Notes: generated by a model from the letters alone, not told the origin. A stretch of 64,000 nucleotides of DNA from Amyelois transitella (GCF_032362555.1 NC_083517.1:9196001-9260000), one strand, 5' to 3'; shown: positions 23,487 through 36,125, counted from the first letter of the stretch. Translations and numbers: made by a program.

Positions 23487-26400
23487 ATGGAACACGTATC
23501 AGTGGCAAAATTAATATGGGAATTTAAATCTCCGGGTAAATATTATTTGTTTATTTGAAAACTCTTTATTGCACATAAAAATAAATATAACAAATTACAA
23601 AACAGTCATTGGATTTAGAATTTTAACCCAATTGAGATTTCTTCAACCAAATATATTTTCTCTTTTATAATGGAAACTAGAATGAGGGCTCGAACGGTTA
23701 AATACTTCATCTCGTTCCCATAGATATCGTAAAAGACGACTAAGGGATATGATTATAAACTTGGAATTCTTCTTTTAGGCGATGGGCTATTACTATTTGA
23801 ATATCCATTCTATCATTAAGTCAAACAGCTTAACGTGCTCTTTCAGTGTTTTTAAGACTAAATTCTGTCCACCCCGCAAGGGATGTAGACGTGATTATAT
23901 CTATCTACGTAGGTGTTAAAAAAAAATACACTTTTTGGTCGCCTTACGCCAACATACATAAGTCATACATTTAAAGTACTCATTATTTCATTATTTTTCA
24001 GTGGATTACATAGACGAATGGACTTTAATGAAATCCCCTATGCCTATGCTAATCATATGGGCTTCATACATAATATTTGTGTTTAAAGCTGGCCCAGAAT
24101 ACATGAAAAACAGACCAGCATTCCGTTTACATACACTTTTAGCATTGTATAACCTTTTCCAAGTTGGATTCTCTATGTATGTTCTATATAAAGTTAGTAT
24201 AAAGATTTTATATTATATTTATTAAGCCAAACAGCTGGACGTGGCCTATCAGTCTTTTCAAGACTGTTGGCTTTGTCTACCCCGCAAGGGAATTAGACGT
24301 GATTATATGTACGACAAAATTGTCTTGAGATTATTGATTCTGTCTACCCCGTAACAAAAAAACATGATTATCGTATCTGTAATTTGAGGCATATATACAT
24401 ATATTAAGTATATATATTAACTTAGTTTCTTCAGAATAACGACGAAAATGAACAGTTATAGCAAATGCAGCCGAGCTGTTTGCCTCACTAAATATAATGT
24501 GGACTTATTGATATAAAAATATTAAAATAGGATGGTACTGTGGGCTCAAGAGATACCATCAGGAGTAGCACGTCGCCTAAACTGTTGTATGGGAGATGGC
24601 CCAGGTATATTCTGAGCTGTGTGTACTTACATTATTACTATTTTTTTTACAGGGCTTAGAAGTACTCCGTCCTGTCGGTTACATCGGTGTGACGTGTAAC
24701 GTGGATTCGGATACAATGAAACAGGTTTATAAACATGCATATATGTTACGTCTATATGCCTTTAAGGGTAAACAGAGCCGACAGTCTTGGAAAGACTAAA
24801 AGGCAACGTTCAGTTGTATAGCTTAATGATGGTATTGAGATTCAATTTTTTTCTGATTGGCCTGAGTCTTGGATGTTTATCTATGTATATAAGTATTTAT
24901 TATAAAATATAGTATCGTTGAGTTAGTATCTCGTAACACAAGTTTCGAACTTACGTCGAGGCTAACTCAATCAGTGTAATTTGTCCCAAAAAAAAAAAAG
25001 CCTTAGTCGCCTTTTACGACAACCATGGAATGTTGAATGATGAGATGGAGTGGTCATACTATAATTGTGCCGGGAACCACACGGCAAGGGAAAAAGGTTC
25101 AATAAAACAATTTAAAAGCAGACACAGAGAAAAAGAGACTAACTTTTTCTCACGAGTCACGTCAAATCTTCATATGTTAATATTATAAAGCTGAAGAGTT
25201 TGTTTGTTTGTTTGAACGCGCTTATCTCAGGTACTACTGGTTCAAATTAAAAACTTCTACTTCAGAGAAGTTTTACCTATTTAGATGTAAGTACAGTGGG
25301 CTCAGATGACCTCTGTGCCTCCTCGCCTTGATTGGTGTATGGGAGGTGGCCCAGGTATATGTACAGCCGCGTGTACATAACACATAAAAGGCAAAGAAAA
25401 ACCTTTCAAAAGTGTATTATGTTTTCAGATATCAAGCGCTATATATCTTTACTTGTCAGCTAAGTTGATAGAACTCTTGGACACCATATTCTTCGTTCTG
25501 AGGAAGAAGCAGAATCAGGTACCAGAATTAGCCAGAAAGTTTACATAATTTTTAGTTACAGTGCAGTGCCGTGTGGTTCCCGGCACCAAAACAAAAAAGA
25601 ATAGGACGACTCCATTTCTTTCCCATGGATGTCTTAAAAGGCGACTAAGGGATAGGCTTATAATCTTGTGATTCTTTTTTTAGGCGATGGGTTAGCAACC
25701 TGTCACTATTTGGATCTCAATTCCATCATTAAACCGAGCAGCTGAATGTGGCCATTCAGTCTTTTCGGGACTATTGGCTCTGTCTACCCCGTAAGGGATA
25801 TAGACGTGACTTTATGTATGTATATGTATGTTTTTAGTTACATGCATATATTTTATACGTAGGTATATTTTACCAATTTTTTTAATATGCACTTTTGTGA
25901 AGTGACTGACGAGCAACCTTCCCCGCAAGTTAGTCGTCTGTATGTCGTCCTCCTAACGTCCGACCGCGTCTCTCGCGGGGTAGACAGAGCCAACAGTCAT
26001 CAAAAGGATGAAAAGCCACGTTCATCTGTTTAGCTTAATGATAGAATTGAGATTCAAATAGTGACAGGTTGCTAGCCCATTGCAAAAGGCGACTAAGGGA
26101 TAGTCTTACAAACATGAGATTCTTTTTTCAGGCGATGGGCTAGCAACCTGTCACTATTTAAATCTCAATTCTATCATCAAGCCAAAAAGCTGAACGTGGC
26201 CCATCAGTCTTTTCAAGACCGTTGGCTCTGTCTACCCCGCAAGGGTGATACGTGATTATATATATGTATGTATGTAACCTAATTGCACCCCTCTTTATAT
26301 ACATACATACATACATACATAAAATCACGCCTCTTTCCCTGAGGAGTAGGCAGAGACTACCTCTTTCCACTTGCCACGTTCTCTGCATACTTCCTTCGCT

Positions 26401-28224
26401 TCATCCACATTCATAACTCTCTTCATGCAAGCTCGGCGGTTTCGGGTACTTTCGACCTGACCCTTTACCAGGACGTCCTTAATTTGATCAAGATACCTTC
26501 GTCTAGGAATAGGATGCACCCCTCTTTTTCGTCAAGATCACCTCTATACCTTTGCTTGCAGGTGACATTCCTCCACGTATACCACCACAGCGTCATGCTG
26601 TTCAGCACTTGGCTCACTCTGAAGTTCGAGCCGTCATTCAGCCCTATATTTCTGGGCACGCTGAACTCTTTCGTCCACGCGATCATGTATACATATTATG
26701 GACTTTCAGCATTCCCGTCACTGACTAAGTGTTTGTGGTGGAAGAAGTATATTACTACTGTTCAATTGGTAAGATCTTCTTTATTATATACTAGAGGCCG
26801 TCCGCGACTTCGTCCGCATGGAAACCCTATCAATCCCGCGGGAACACCGGGATAAAAGTAGCCTATATGTTATTCTGGGTCTTCAGCTACGTACATACCA
26901 AATTTCATCGTAATCGGTTCAGTAGTTTTTGCGTGAAAGAGTAACAAACATCCGTACTGACATATAAACTTTCGCATTTATAATATTAGTAGGATATTTC
27001 TTCTTTATCTTATACCTCACTGGGTAGACAGAACCTTTAGTTACAAACTCGAAATATAATTTGAATTATAGCTGAAGAAAGTTACATCGAAATCGGTCAT
27101 GTAGTTCCAGAGATAATTGTAAACAAATAGAAAAACACATCAACCGATAGAAAGATAGTTCATATCGCTACCAACAATTTTTTCCCGAATTCAATGTAGA
27201 CTTTAGACATTGAAATTTTATTTAGCTACAGCCTTTTGTCCGCGGTTTTGATCGCGCGCATTGGCGTAAATCAGAAATAGTACGTGAACAGTCTTTGGAT
27301 TCGTATCCATCTAGTAACCCCTCACGGGTTTTTTTGTCTTTTTATTTTGACACATACAGATTTACTCTTCTACGGACTATTCCAACTAATATTATAAATG
27401 CGAAATTAAGTTTATTCGTTGGTTTTCTCTTCACGCGTTATTTACTAAAACAATCTTTTTGAACAAACAAAAGCTGAACGTGGCTTATCAGTCTTTTCAA
27501 GATTGTTGGCTCTATCAACCCTACAAGGGATATAAACGTGATTATATGTATGTATGTATGCAATTCTTTTTGAAATCTTCCGTATACTTATATAACTAAG
27601 AGTCTAACTTAACGAAACTTGACTGCCTGTAGAACTTTGTTTATTTAATTGTTTGATATGGGAGTGAGAAGACCTAGACTAACGTATCTTGATCAAATTA
27701 AGGACGTCCTGGTGAAGGGTCAGGTCAAGAGTACCCGAAACCGCCGAGCTTGCATGTAGAGAGTTATGAATGTGGATGAAGCGAAGGAAGTATGCAGAGA
27801 TCGTGGCAAGTGGAAAGATGTACTACTCTACCCTTCCGGGAAAGAGGCGTAATTTTATGTATGTATGTATTGTTTAATATAATCAGCAATTTTGTTTCAG
27901 TGGCAATTCGTAATGGTCTTCTTGCATACTTTATCAAACTACGCCATCGGAACCTGCCCCCCTTCATACATTCTCCTCACTACAATCACGTTCAATTCCT
28001 GGTTTTTCCTTTACCTTTTCGGTAGATTCTACATCAATTCATATCTGAAAAATGAAGGAAAGTCTTGTAAAACTGAAAATGGAAAAAAGAACAATGGTTT
28101 TACAAAAGGGAATGATGAAAATGAACGCAGTGACGGAGTTGCTGTTAAGAAAATGGTGACATTTCTTTCGTCTGGTATAGCAAGCGCGTATCAGTATGAA
28201 AAGAGTGAGCAATTTGTGAAGTAA
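23487..28224 (+). CDS. Very-long-chain fatty acid elongase (ELOVL/ELO family), six coding exons
   Basis: Condensing enzyme of the ER membrane that adds two carbons from malonyl-CoA to long acyl-CoAs. Exons: 23487-23535, 24002-24192, 24653-24724, 25429-25518, 26562-26768, 27901-28224. All junctions are GT-AG and the frame stays open for 294 aa, a normal length for the family. All hallmark motifs are present: KLIELLDTIFFVLRKK (residues about 100-115), the catalytic HVYHH box (123-127), NSFVHAIMYTYYG (153-165) and TTVQLWQF (183-190), with several hydrophobic membrane segments between. The ATG follows 'tcaaaa'. A pyrimidine-rich acceptor at 23457-23458 suggests an upstream non-coding exon. The lysine-rich C-terminus ends EQFVK, without a clear KKxx ER-retrieval signal. 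An AATAAA lies at 28529-28534. Which ELOVL subgroup it belongs to cannot be settled by eye. Confidence 0.95.
23690..23915 (+). mobile_element. SINE S1 in elongase intron 1
   Basis: Diverged plus-strand copy ending about 85 bp before the exon 2 acceptor. Confidence 0.65.
24222..24312 (+). mobile_element. SINE S1 3' end in elongase intron 2
   Basis: Begins about 30 bp after the exon 2 donor. Confidence 0.75.
24740..25086 (-). mobile_element. SINE S1 interrupted by a tRNA-SINE S2, elongase intron 3
   Basis: The minus-strand S1 (24740-24847 and 25001-25086) is split by a plus-strand S2 body at about 24848-24990. The outer SINE starts 15 bp after the exon 3 donor. Confidence 0.75.
25171..25262 (+). 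mobile_element. Helitron H1 5' fragment
   Basis: Matches the start of H1 ('ttaatattataaagctgaag', 'gaacgcgct') and stops within the element. Confidence 0.6.
25568..25835 (+). mobile_element. SINE S1, full length, elongase intron 4
   Basis: Complete from the GTGCCG head to the TATG tail, 50 bp after the exon 4 donor. Two further partial copies follow, minus at 25970-26083 and plus at 26083-26278. Confidence 0.85.
26297..26514 (-). mobile_element. 5'-truncated LINE copy with 13-bp target duplication, 47 bp before elongase exon 5
   Basis: Minus-strand copy of the LINE's C-terminal coding end plus a (CATA)n tail. The 13-mer TGCACCCCTCTTT is perfectly repeated at 26284-26296 and 26515-26527. The right-hand copy is pyrimidine-rich and contributes to the sequence leading to the exon 5 acceptor (exon starts 26562). 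Confidence 0.85.
26791..26994 (-). mobile_element. Non-autonomous Helitron (family H2), complete
   Basis: CTAG at 26791-26794 and, on the minus strand, a TC start at 26994-26993, flanked by A and T. It carries 'cgacttcgtccgcatgg' hairpin bases and lies 22 bp after the exon 5 donor. Confidence 0.75.
27468..27563 (+). mobile_element. SINE S1 3' end
   Basis: LINE-like tail with a (TATG)n run, in elongase intron 5. A Helitron start remnant precedes it near 27384. Confidence 0.7.
27660..27868 (+). mobile_element. 5'-truncated LINE copy just before elongase exon 6
   Basis: Flanked by ATTGTTTGATAT (27648-27659) and ATTGTTTAATAT (27869-27880), a 12-bp target duplication with one mismatch. The LINE tail ends only 32 bp before exon 6 starts at 27901. 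Confidence 0.8.
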
Positions 28225-28940
28225 TCATCCTAATTTATAATATACAAAGTTTGTTTGTTTGTTAACACTTCACGCATTATCTAATGAACCAACAATACAA
28301 TTAAGAATCTGGAGAAGGACATACGACTGAGGAAGGAATATTTCATCCCAGTAAAAACTATATTTCCCGTGGGATTTGCGAAAAAACTGTATTCCTTTGT
28401 AAGTGGCGCTAAATTCGCGTATGCTAAGCTGCGGTTAAATTTGGTAGCTTATAAAACATAGTAAATAATTATTAAATACATAAAAGTACTAATGCGATAA
28501 AAAATTGTTTTCGATTTGTAACTAGATAATAAATTCAAATACAACGGAAATTTTATACAATAAATATTTGACAAAATATTAATAAATGGTATTGAGATTC
28601 GAATAGTGACAGGTTGTCCATCGCCTACAAGAGGAATCCCTTATTTTATAGGTAGGTAGGTAGTGCCGGGAACCTGTATAAATAAATAAAAACTGTTGAA
28701 AACATTGTAACGCCGTGAAGCGTTTTACTAATTAATAGGTTAAGCCTTCATCATTATGATAATAGTTTATACAAATTAAACGTTACTTAATGTTGTTTAA
28801 ATTAACTCGAATAATAGGAACGTAATTTGCATAATTATCACGGAACATATCATTGCCCTTATTACAACTAATTTTGATGAAGAGGGTCTATTACTCAACC
28901 AGTCAAGAGGAAGAGGTTCTTAACAAACCTTTTTAAATAA
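28225..28940. other. Elongase 3' flank, AT-rich
   Basis: Probable 3' UTR to about 28550 (AATAAA at 28529-28534), then spacer with decayed S1 scraps at 28585-28675. Confidence 0.4.
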
Positions 28941-28942
28941 TA

Positions 28943-29163
28943 CATACCTACATACATATGATCACGTCTATATCCCTTGCGGGGCAGACAGAGCCAACAG
29001 TCCTGAAAAGACTGAATGGCCACGTTCAGCTATTTGGCTTAATGATAGAATTGAGATTCAAATAGTGACAGGTTGCTAACCCATCGCCTAAAAAAGAATT
29101 CCAAGTTTAAAGCCTATCACTTTTACGACATCCATGGGAAAGATATGAAGTGCTATTTTTTTC
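28943..29163 (-). mobile_element. SINE S1, slightly shortened head
   Basis: (CATA)n tail at left, body intact, head truncated. Confidence 0.75.
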
Positions 29164-29164
29164 T

Positions 29165-32100
29165 TTTGGTAGTTCTAGTGATACATAAATTGTTTAAACT
29201 AGAGCGTTGTTATTAATATAAAGAAATAATACAGAAAAATATTAATACAAGCCATGTTACATGTCCACTACGATACCAACCGACTGAACCATAAAATGTG
29301 CATAAAAGTCATCCGCAGACAAAACGCGAAAATTATGGACTCTATACTAGCGCCATCTAGTATGAAGTTGTGGCAGTTAGTGCGGCAACGCGAGTGACTA
29401 CAGTTACTGAGCTGTTTGCAAAAAGTTTTAGTTAATATGATCTCTTGTGTTTTCAAAAAAGCAATTTCAAAGGTCATTAGACTTGGATGAAAGTGCAAGC
29501 CCTAATTGTATGAACTTTAGCCTAAAACTGTACTAAATTATCTAACCACATCCGGCTGAACAGCGCCTTTAGTCATGGTCAATGCTCTTGACCATGTCTA
29601 CCCCGTTAAGGATAGGATATTAAGGAAAGAAGCGTATATTGTATTTATGGATGTAGAATTTGACTAACGCAAACATAAAAAAAACAAGCACCCAATATCC
29701 GTTTCAAATAAAAGAATTTCGAGACAAATTCGGGCCGCTAACAAACCCTAAATCGTTCTGCAAAATAAAAGCCAAATTAAGCCGAAATGTATGGCAAACA
29801 AGATACTTAATTAACAACATTAAGGTGAGCGTTTCGAATAAATTTAATTTTAACTGGCAGATAAATTGCGCTTGCTCACTCTCCAAGTAATATTTCTCGG
29901 TGACATACGGCTGGCTAGTCAATGGACAAAATATGTAGTGAACAGAAAAGGTCCTATCAAATCACTGGTTCAATTCCTACCGCGGCCTTGTATCGATAAC
30001 TTTTTCTGGGTTATGTACTTTAAATTAAGTTGTATGTAAGTACTTTAAATCGATGCTATCACGGCGTGAAAAAAGATCATGAAAAAACCTGCACATTCAG
30101 GCATCTAATCTTTATAATATGCGGAACCTGGGCTCCTCGACAGAGAAGCCAGGACGCAACCGAGACCAATGTAACACGAGAATGAGGAAATAACGCTTTT
30201 ATTTTGGAAACAATGTTAAAAATACAGGCTTTTTATGGGTAATTCACTCATGTAAGAATTTCCCAAAATCCTTCCTTATCAAACGCACGTTTACACCGAA
30301 TTTAAGACACCGTTCTTCCCAAATAGGCATTGATTACTCGGTATTTCATAACATACCAATCAAGACGTTAATGATCCATTTAACGTTAAGCAGTCAAGTT
30401 TAATTCTGTTCGCATTTTTATTTATGATCAAGTGCAGTCAGAATGTGAAATATGCATTATTTTATTAAGCAACCATTTTCTGCAGAAAAGAATTTCGGCT
30501 ACGTCTGAAAAACATCATTTTTCATGTTGACATAGGATAGGTGGGCATTGGTTCGTACTCCTTGTAGCCGGAATTCTGAGGTAAACACCTAGGTATCAGA
30601 ACAATTGTTCAACTGTTTTCCATCACTGTAAGAGCATATTCATTTAGTGAAAGTTCTATATTGGATGACTGAATGAAATGGAAGTCAGTAATTTTCGTCG
30701 CAACGTTGGTAAGCTTATATTTTACCTTCTTACTCTCTTTTCCGATAAAAAGGTAATGTGAGACATCCAAATGACTTGTCAATGTTAGAAGAGACATATA
30801 TAATACTAGCGACCCGTCCTGGATTAGGATTTATAGATGTAAACCGTGTTGCATTTATATCTATAAATGGTGTATCTACACCTTCCTCAGAAAACCCTCT
30901 TTCCAATATTTCAAACGGGAACAAAATCCGTCCACAACTTACCGAGATTAGTATATACAGACAGATATATTTATTTATTTTTATTTATTATTATGTTATA
31001 TAAACAACCATTTAAAATAAAAAAAAATTATGTTAAGCCTTGTCAACAGTGAAATAACACCCAGGAATCAATTCACAAAAGTCGATAAGACTATGACCGT
31101 GTTGACTTCTCTCTTTCTCTCACTCTACGGTTAACTTCAAAGGTGAGAGTGAGAGGGTAAACAAGATATGTCAACGTTCGGGAATAAGGCAGGTTATTGC
31201 CAAAGTTTTAAATTTTTAATATGATTCAGTAGCCCTCTAGTTAGTGGTTAACTCTACCTAGTTTTATAATTATACGCAGTATTTATCTAGAAAGCGTTGA
31301 TTTATGAAGGATTTAAGAGACCAAAACTCCAGTTTTATAAATGGCAGGTGTCGGTAATCTGACGTTATATTGATGACATCGTTTTAGGGCCCACGTTTAT
31401 GGGTCGACGACGCGACGGAAACGGTTACAAGAAGTATTAGTTACTAGCTGTCACCCGCGACTACGTTCGCAGTAAAAGTTAATTGACAATCTCAATACAA
31501 AAAAGCTGAACCCCTGAAGTGAAAGCTGAAACCCCCTTCCCCATTCCCTCAATTTTTTTGGCAATATCTTTAAGTACAGACATCGGCTAGTTACAATTTT
31601 ATTAAACGTACGTAAGTATAATTTAGATTAGAGTCTGTGCCTCTATGGTAAGTAAGTACTTAGTCTGAGTAAATTTGTTAGATATTTATCACTTAATCGT
31701 GACAAGACATCATGCTCCTGCTGGGCATGATTTCTTGAAAGAAGTAGTGTCTCCTATTCATCTAGTAAACCTAATTTTATGGAGTTCACTGCGCCAATTC
31801 GTAATACGTCTGTAAGTATGTAAGTCATTTCAAGAAGCTTGACCTTATCATCAAACGAATAACTAATAAAAATTGTTTCTTCAATTTAAGATGAAACATA
31901 CAGATACACGGCCTGATCCTTCACGCTTACAACACTCCTTCTTAATCACAGGTTAAAAACACATAATAATATGAATTCGTCATGGAATCACCCAAATACC
32001 GTGAATTGTAAACATATATGGTTAGTACGAGTTGAAACCATAAATGTGTTTTAAATTATTATACTAACAATGATTTGATGAAATGATTATTGTTTGTTGG

Positions 32101-32180
32101 TACAGTCAAGACCAGATCAAACCGTTGATAAGTCCAGGCTTTGGTCTATAAGGGTATATATATCTTTTCTCTAACAATCT
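29165..32180. other. Repeat-poor intergenic DNA, no gene seen
   Basis: Contains an S3 piece (30055-30180), Helitron remnants at 30808 and 31444-31640, and a MITE-like structure at about 31100-31176 (GTTGAC...GTCAAC ends with TCTCACTCT/AGAGTGAGA). Open frames at 29268-29922 and 30609-31052 have no recognisable product. Confidence 0.4.
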
Positions 32181-32184
32181 TAAC

Positions 32185-32270
32185 TGCCTGCATGATGGGA
32201 ACCCTACTAAGGGGTCCAAACTTTAAATTTTTTTTTCCTTTCTAGTTTACAATTTTACTTTATTTTAATA
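32185..32270 (+). mobile_element. LINE 3' remnant
   Basis: Shares 'gcctgcatgatgggaaccct' and 'aaggggtccaaa' with the remnant at 16252-16395, so it is the 3' end of a second LINE lineage. Confidence 0.55.
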
Positions 32271-32419
32271 AGGTAGATTTATTATTAGTAAAGTTTAGAA
32301 ATTGTAATAATCACATTTTATCAACTTTATTCATTAAAAAATGATTCTTAAACAATTAAACATTAACATGGCTATGGGAAACCGAAATATCTTTTTACTA
32401 AACCTGAAGGAAACCTGGT

Positions 32420-33060
32420 TCCCGGCCGTTTAGAATAGAACCACTCCATCTCTTTCCCATGGATATCGTAAAAGGCGACTAAGGGATAGGCTTATTAACT
32501 TGGGATTCTTTATTTAGGCGATATGCTAGCACAATTTGAATCTCAATTCTATCATTCTATCTACCCCGCAAGGGATATAGACGTGACTATATGTATGTAT
32601 GCACCATTTACATAAATAGCTGTTAACAAACAAAAATCCTAAATCATTTAATTTTCTCAAATTTCCTTGTTTTACACTTAAATTAGTTTCCCATATTCTT
32701 TTCTATTTGTTATACATATTTATGTTGTTGACTGTACAGTTTCGCCGAAACCTGTGACAACATTTCGCCCGCTAATTATCTGTTATATCACATCACTAGT
32801 TCAACATGGTACTGACCGCAGCCTGCAGCCATGCAATATTGAAAGTATGGAACAAACGTGCCGTGTGGTTAGAATCACTCACTTTAGAATAGAACCACTC
32901 TATATCTTTTACATGGATGTCGTATAAGGCGACAAAGGAAAAGGTTAACTTGGTATTCTTCATTGAGGCGATGTGCTAGCAACATACATACATATAATTA
33001 CGTCTATATCCCTTGCGGGGTAGACAGAGCCTACAGTCTTGTAAAGACAACCAGCTAAGC
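32420..33060. mobile_element. SINE S1 fragments
   Basis: Plus pieces at 32420-32605 and 32857-32985, and a minus tail piece at 32985-33060. Confidence 0.65.
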
Positions 33061-33094
33061 AATGTGCTAGCAACCTGTCCTTATTTGCCACTAT

Positions 33095-33230
33095 AATTAA
33101 TAATAAATACTTATATAGATAAACATATAATACAATCAAACAGAAAATTCGTTTCCCATCATGCCCTGGCCGGGATTCGAACCCGGGGCCTACTGTAACA
33201 CAGACAAACGCACTACCGTTGGACCACAAA
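33095..33230 (-). mobile_element. tRNA-SINE S2 head
   Basis: Minus-strand head with 'gggattcgaacccggg' and 'catcatgccctggcc'. The 3' body is missing. Confidence 0.7.
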
Positions 33231-33370
33231 AAAAACGGACCGTCAAATAAAATTTTACATACCTACCTTATCATAAAATGAAACGTTCTTCTGCACATTT
33301 GAACCAGCTCAGTCGTCAAACATCTATACACTCATTATTCTCATAACGCATGTATAAAATAGTCGGATTT

Positions 33371-33644
33371 AGTGCCGTGTGGTTCCTGGCACCAATACAA
33401 AAAAAAAGAATAGGACCACTCCATCTCTTTCCCATGGATGTCGTAAAAGGCGACTAAGGGATAGGCTTACCAACTTGGGATTCTTTTTTAGGCGATGGGC
33501 TAGCAACCGGTCACTATTTGAATCTCAATTCTAATCATTAGGCCAAATAGCTGAACGTGGCCATTCAGTCTTTTCAAGACTGTTGGCTCTGTCTACCCCG
33601 CAAGGGATATAGACGTGACCATATGTATGTATGTATGTATGTAT
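33371..33644 (+). mobile_element. SINE S1, full length
   Basis: One of the most intact copies, from the GTGCCG head to six TATG repeats. Confidence 0.9.
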
Positions 33645-33677
33645 GGATTTAGGGCGTGTCGTACAAGTTTATGTGGA

Positions 33678-34475
33678 TTAGTTCCGTTAACCGCAGCATT
33701 GCTTCAGCCGCAGTCCGGCGGCGGCAGTAAATTGCGATTTGTCGATGTTCCTGCCACGTGCATGCGGAACACTATGTGGAGTTTGGAGTTACGCTTTAAC
33801 TATTTGACAAAATATTAGGTACTAGATGTACTTAGGGAGTTACGTTAATTTGTGTGATTTTCGACACTTTATAATAGAACCACTTTATATGTTTCCCATG
33901 GATGTCGTTAAAGGCGACTAAAGGATAGGCTTGTAAATTTGAGATTCTTGTAGGCGATGGGCTTGCAACCTGTCACTATTTGAATATCCTCTGCAACTTC
34001 TATTAGCGTTGATGGCTCATGGATGCTGTAATAGGCATCTAAGGTATAAAGCATTGATAATACTTAGTTAGTACATACATACATACAATCACGTCTATAT
34101 CCCTTGCGGGGTAGACAGAGCCTACAGTCTTGTAAAGACTGATAGGCCACGTTCAGCTATTTGACTTTAAGATAGGATTGAGATTCAAATAGTGACAGGT
34201 TGCTAGCCCATCGCCTAAAAGAAGAATCCTAAGTTTATAAGCCTACCCCTTAGTCGGCTTTTACGACATCCATGGGAAAGAGATGGAGTGGTCCTATTCT
34301 TTTTTGTATTGGTGCCGGGAACCACACGGCATTAGTTAGTAGTTAGTATCTATAATTTTCAAGGTTAGTTCCGATAACCACAGCTTAGAGTCAGCCGCAG
34401 CCTGGCGGATCCAATTAATTGCGATATGTCGATGTCCGTGCCAAATGCGTTCGTGCATTTGGAGAGTTCAAAGTT
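33678..34475 (+). repeat. Duplicated segment, copies at 33678-33790 and 34365-34475
   Basis: Both carry 'ttagttccg', 'cagccgcag', 'aattgcgat' and 'tgtcgatgt' in the same order. S1 copies at 33865-33990 and 34072-34333 lie between them. Confidence 0.55.
34072..34333 (-). mobile_element. SINE S1, full length
   Basis: Complete minus-strand copy from the (CATA)n tail to the GTGCCG head. Confidence 0.85.
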
Positions 34476-34546
34476 ACACTGCTAATACGTGTAAAACTTG
34501 CTCTTAGTTCGATTCCTGGGTAGGCACGATGCTATTTAGTTTTCAA

Positions 34547-34760
34547 TAGAGGTAGTCTCTGCCTACCCCTCCGGGAAAGAGGCGTGATTTTATGTATGTA
34601 TGTATGTATGAATTTCGTCGAGATAGGTACGTATATACACATAAATCACGCCGCTTTCCCGGAGGGGTAGGCAGAAACTGCAATTTTCCACTTGTCACGA
34701 TCCCTGCAAACTTCTTTCGGTTCAATGCATAACTCTCTTCATGCAAGCTCGTCTAAGTAC
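34547..34760. mobile_element. Two LINE 3' ends in opposite orientation
   Basis: Plus tail 34547-34610 and minus tail plus C-terminal coding end 34635-34760. Together they form an inverted repeat of the 'cccctccgggaaagaggcg' segment. Confidence 0.7.
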
Positions 34761-34921
34761 CTACCTACCTATAATTTACAATTATGTATATTCCTTTAAT
34801 AGACTATTTTGGCGGGTAACCATAGTGTATGCTTTTCTTCCGTGCTGGCTTGGTAGCGAAATAACATAATGTGGCCCAGTTTTCTTCCCATGCAGATTGT
34901 AAAAGTCAATTAAAGGAATAA

Positions 34922-35190
34922 ATAAATATATACGGGACAAATTACACAGATTGAGTTAGCCTCGAAGTAAGTTCAACACTTGTGTTACGAGACACTAACT
35001 CAACGATACTATATTTTATAATAAATACTTATATATATAAACATCCACTATCTATATAAGTATTTATTATAAAATGTAGTATCGTTGAGTTAGTATCTCG
35101 TAACACAAGTCTCGAACTTACTTCGAGGCTAACTCAATCAGTATTATTTATCCCGTATATATTCATTATTTGTCCCGTATATATTTATTT
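34922..35190. repeat. Long inverted repeat made of two tRNA-SINE S2 bodies
   Basis: A minus-strand S2 3' body (34922-35041) is followed within a few bases by a plus-strand body (about 35049-35190). The arms of roughly 120 bp are nearly identical, so the segment could snap back on itself. Confidence 0.75.
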
Positions 35191-35309
35191 ATTTAACCTT
35201 AGGAATTTTGTTAGTGTTTTTTGTATTCTGTTTCATGAGCCATTTCACGAAAATCGTCCACTCTCGTTTAGGTAAAACAGCGCGTTATTGTTAATGTTAT
35301 TTAGTGTTA

Positions 35310-35560
35310 TACATACATACATATAGTTACGTCTATATCCCTGGCGGGGTAGACAGAGCCAACAATCTTGAAAAGACTGATAGGCCACGTTCAGCTTTTT
35401 GGCTTTAAGAAAGAAATAGTGATAGGTTGCTAGCCCATCGCCTAAAAGAAGAAACCCAAGTTTATAAGCCTATCCCTTAGTCGCCTTTCACGACATTCAC
35501 GAGAAAGAGATGGAGTGGTCCTATTCTTCTTTCTATTAGTGCCGGGAACCACACGGCACA
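35310..35560 (-). mobile_element. SINE S1
   Basis: Near-complete minus-strand copy. Confidence 0.8.
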
Positions 35561-35737
35561 AGTGTTATAATTGTCAGAATGTGTTTACCACAATCCCTAT
35601 TTACTACGATCAATCTAACTTCATGCAAATGAATGTGGTTTGTGGTGACAAACAATTCATCGCTATTGTTATAATTAATAATGTCCGTGGCTTCACCCGC
35701 GTAACATTACAAGATTAAATACACTTATCATCGCGTG

Positions 35738-36125
35738 AGAGAGCTGAACGTGGCATGTCACTCTTTTCAAGACTGTTAGCTCTATCTACCCTGTAAAGGA
35801 CACAGACGTGATTATATGTACGTAGGTATCTTTCTTGCCCAAGTGTATGTACCTATGTATGTATCGTGCCGTGTGATTCCCGGCACCAATACCAAAAAGA
35901 ATAGGACCACTCCATCTCTTTCCCATGGATGTCGTAAAAGGCGACTAATGGATAGGCTTACAAACTTGGGATTCTTTTTTTAGGCGATGGGCTAGCAACC
36001 TGTCACTATTTTAGTCTCAATTCTATCATTAAGCCAAATAGCTGAACGTGGCCATTCAGTCTTTTCAAGACTGTTGGCTCTATCTACCCTGCAAGGGACA
36101 TGATTATATTTATGTATGTATCTTG
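35738..36125 (+). mobile_element. SINE S1 partial plus full copy in tandem
   Basis: A 3' end at 35738-35826 is followed by a full copy at 35866-36125, same orientation. Confidence 0.75.

Noticed and set aside
24001-24225. Separate 74-aa protein
   Set aside because: It is elongase exon 2 read past its donor; the same applies to frames at 24596, 26484 and 27892.
27764-27967. Minus-strand open frame opposite elongase exon 6
   Set aside because: Shadow of the LINE tail and the elongase exon.
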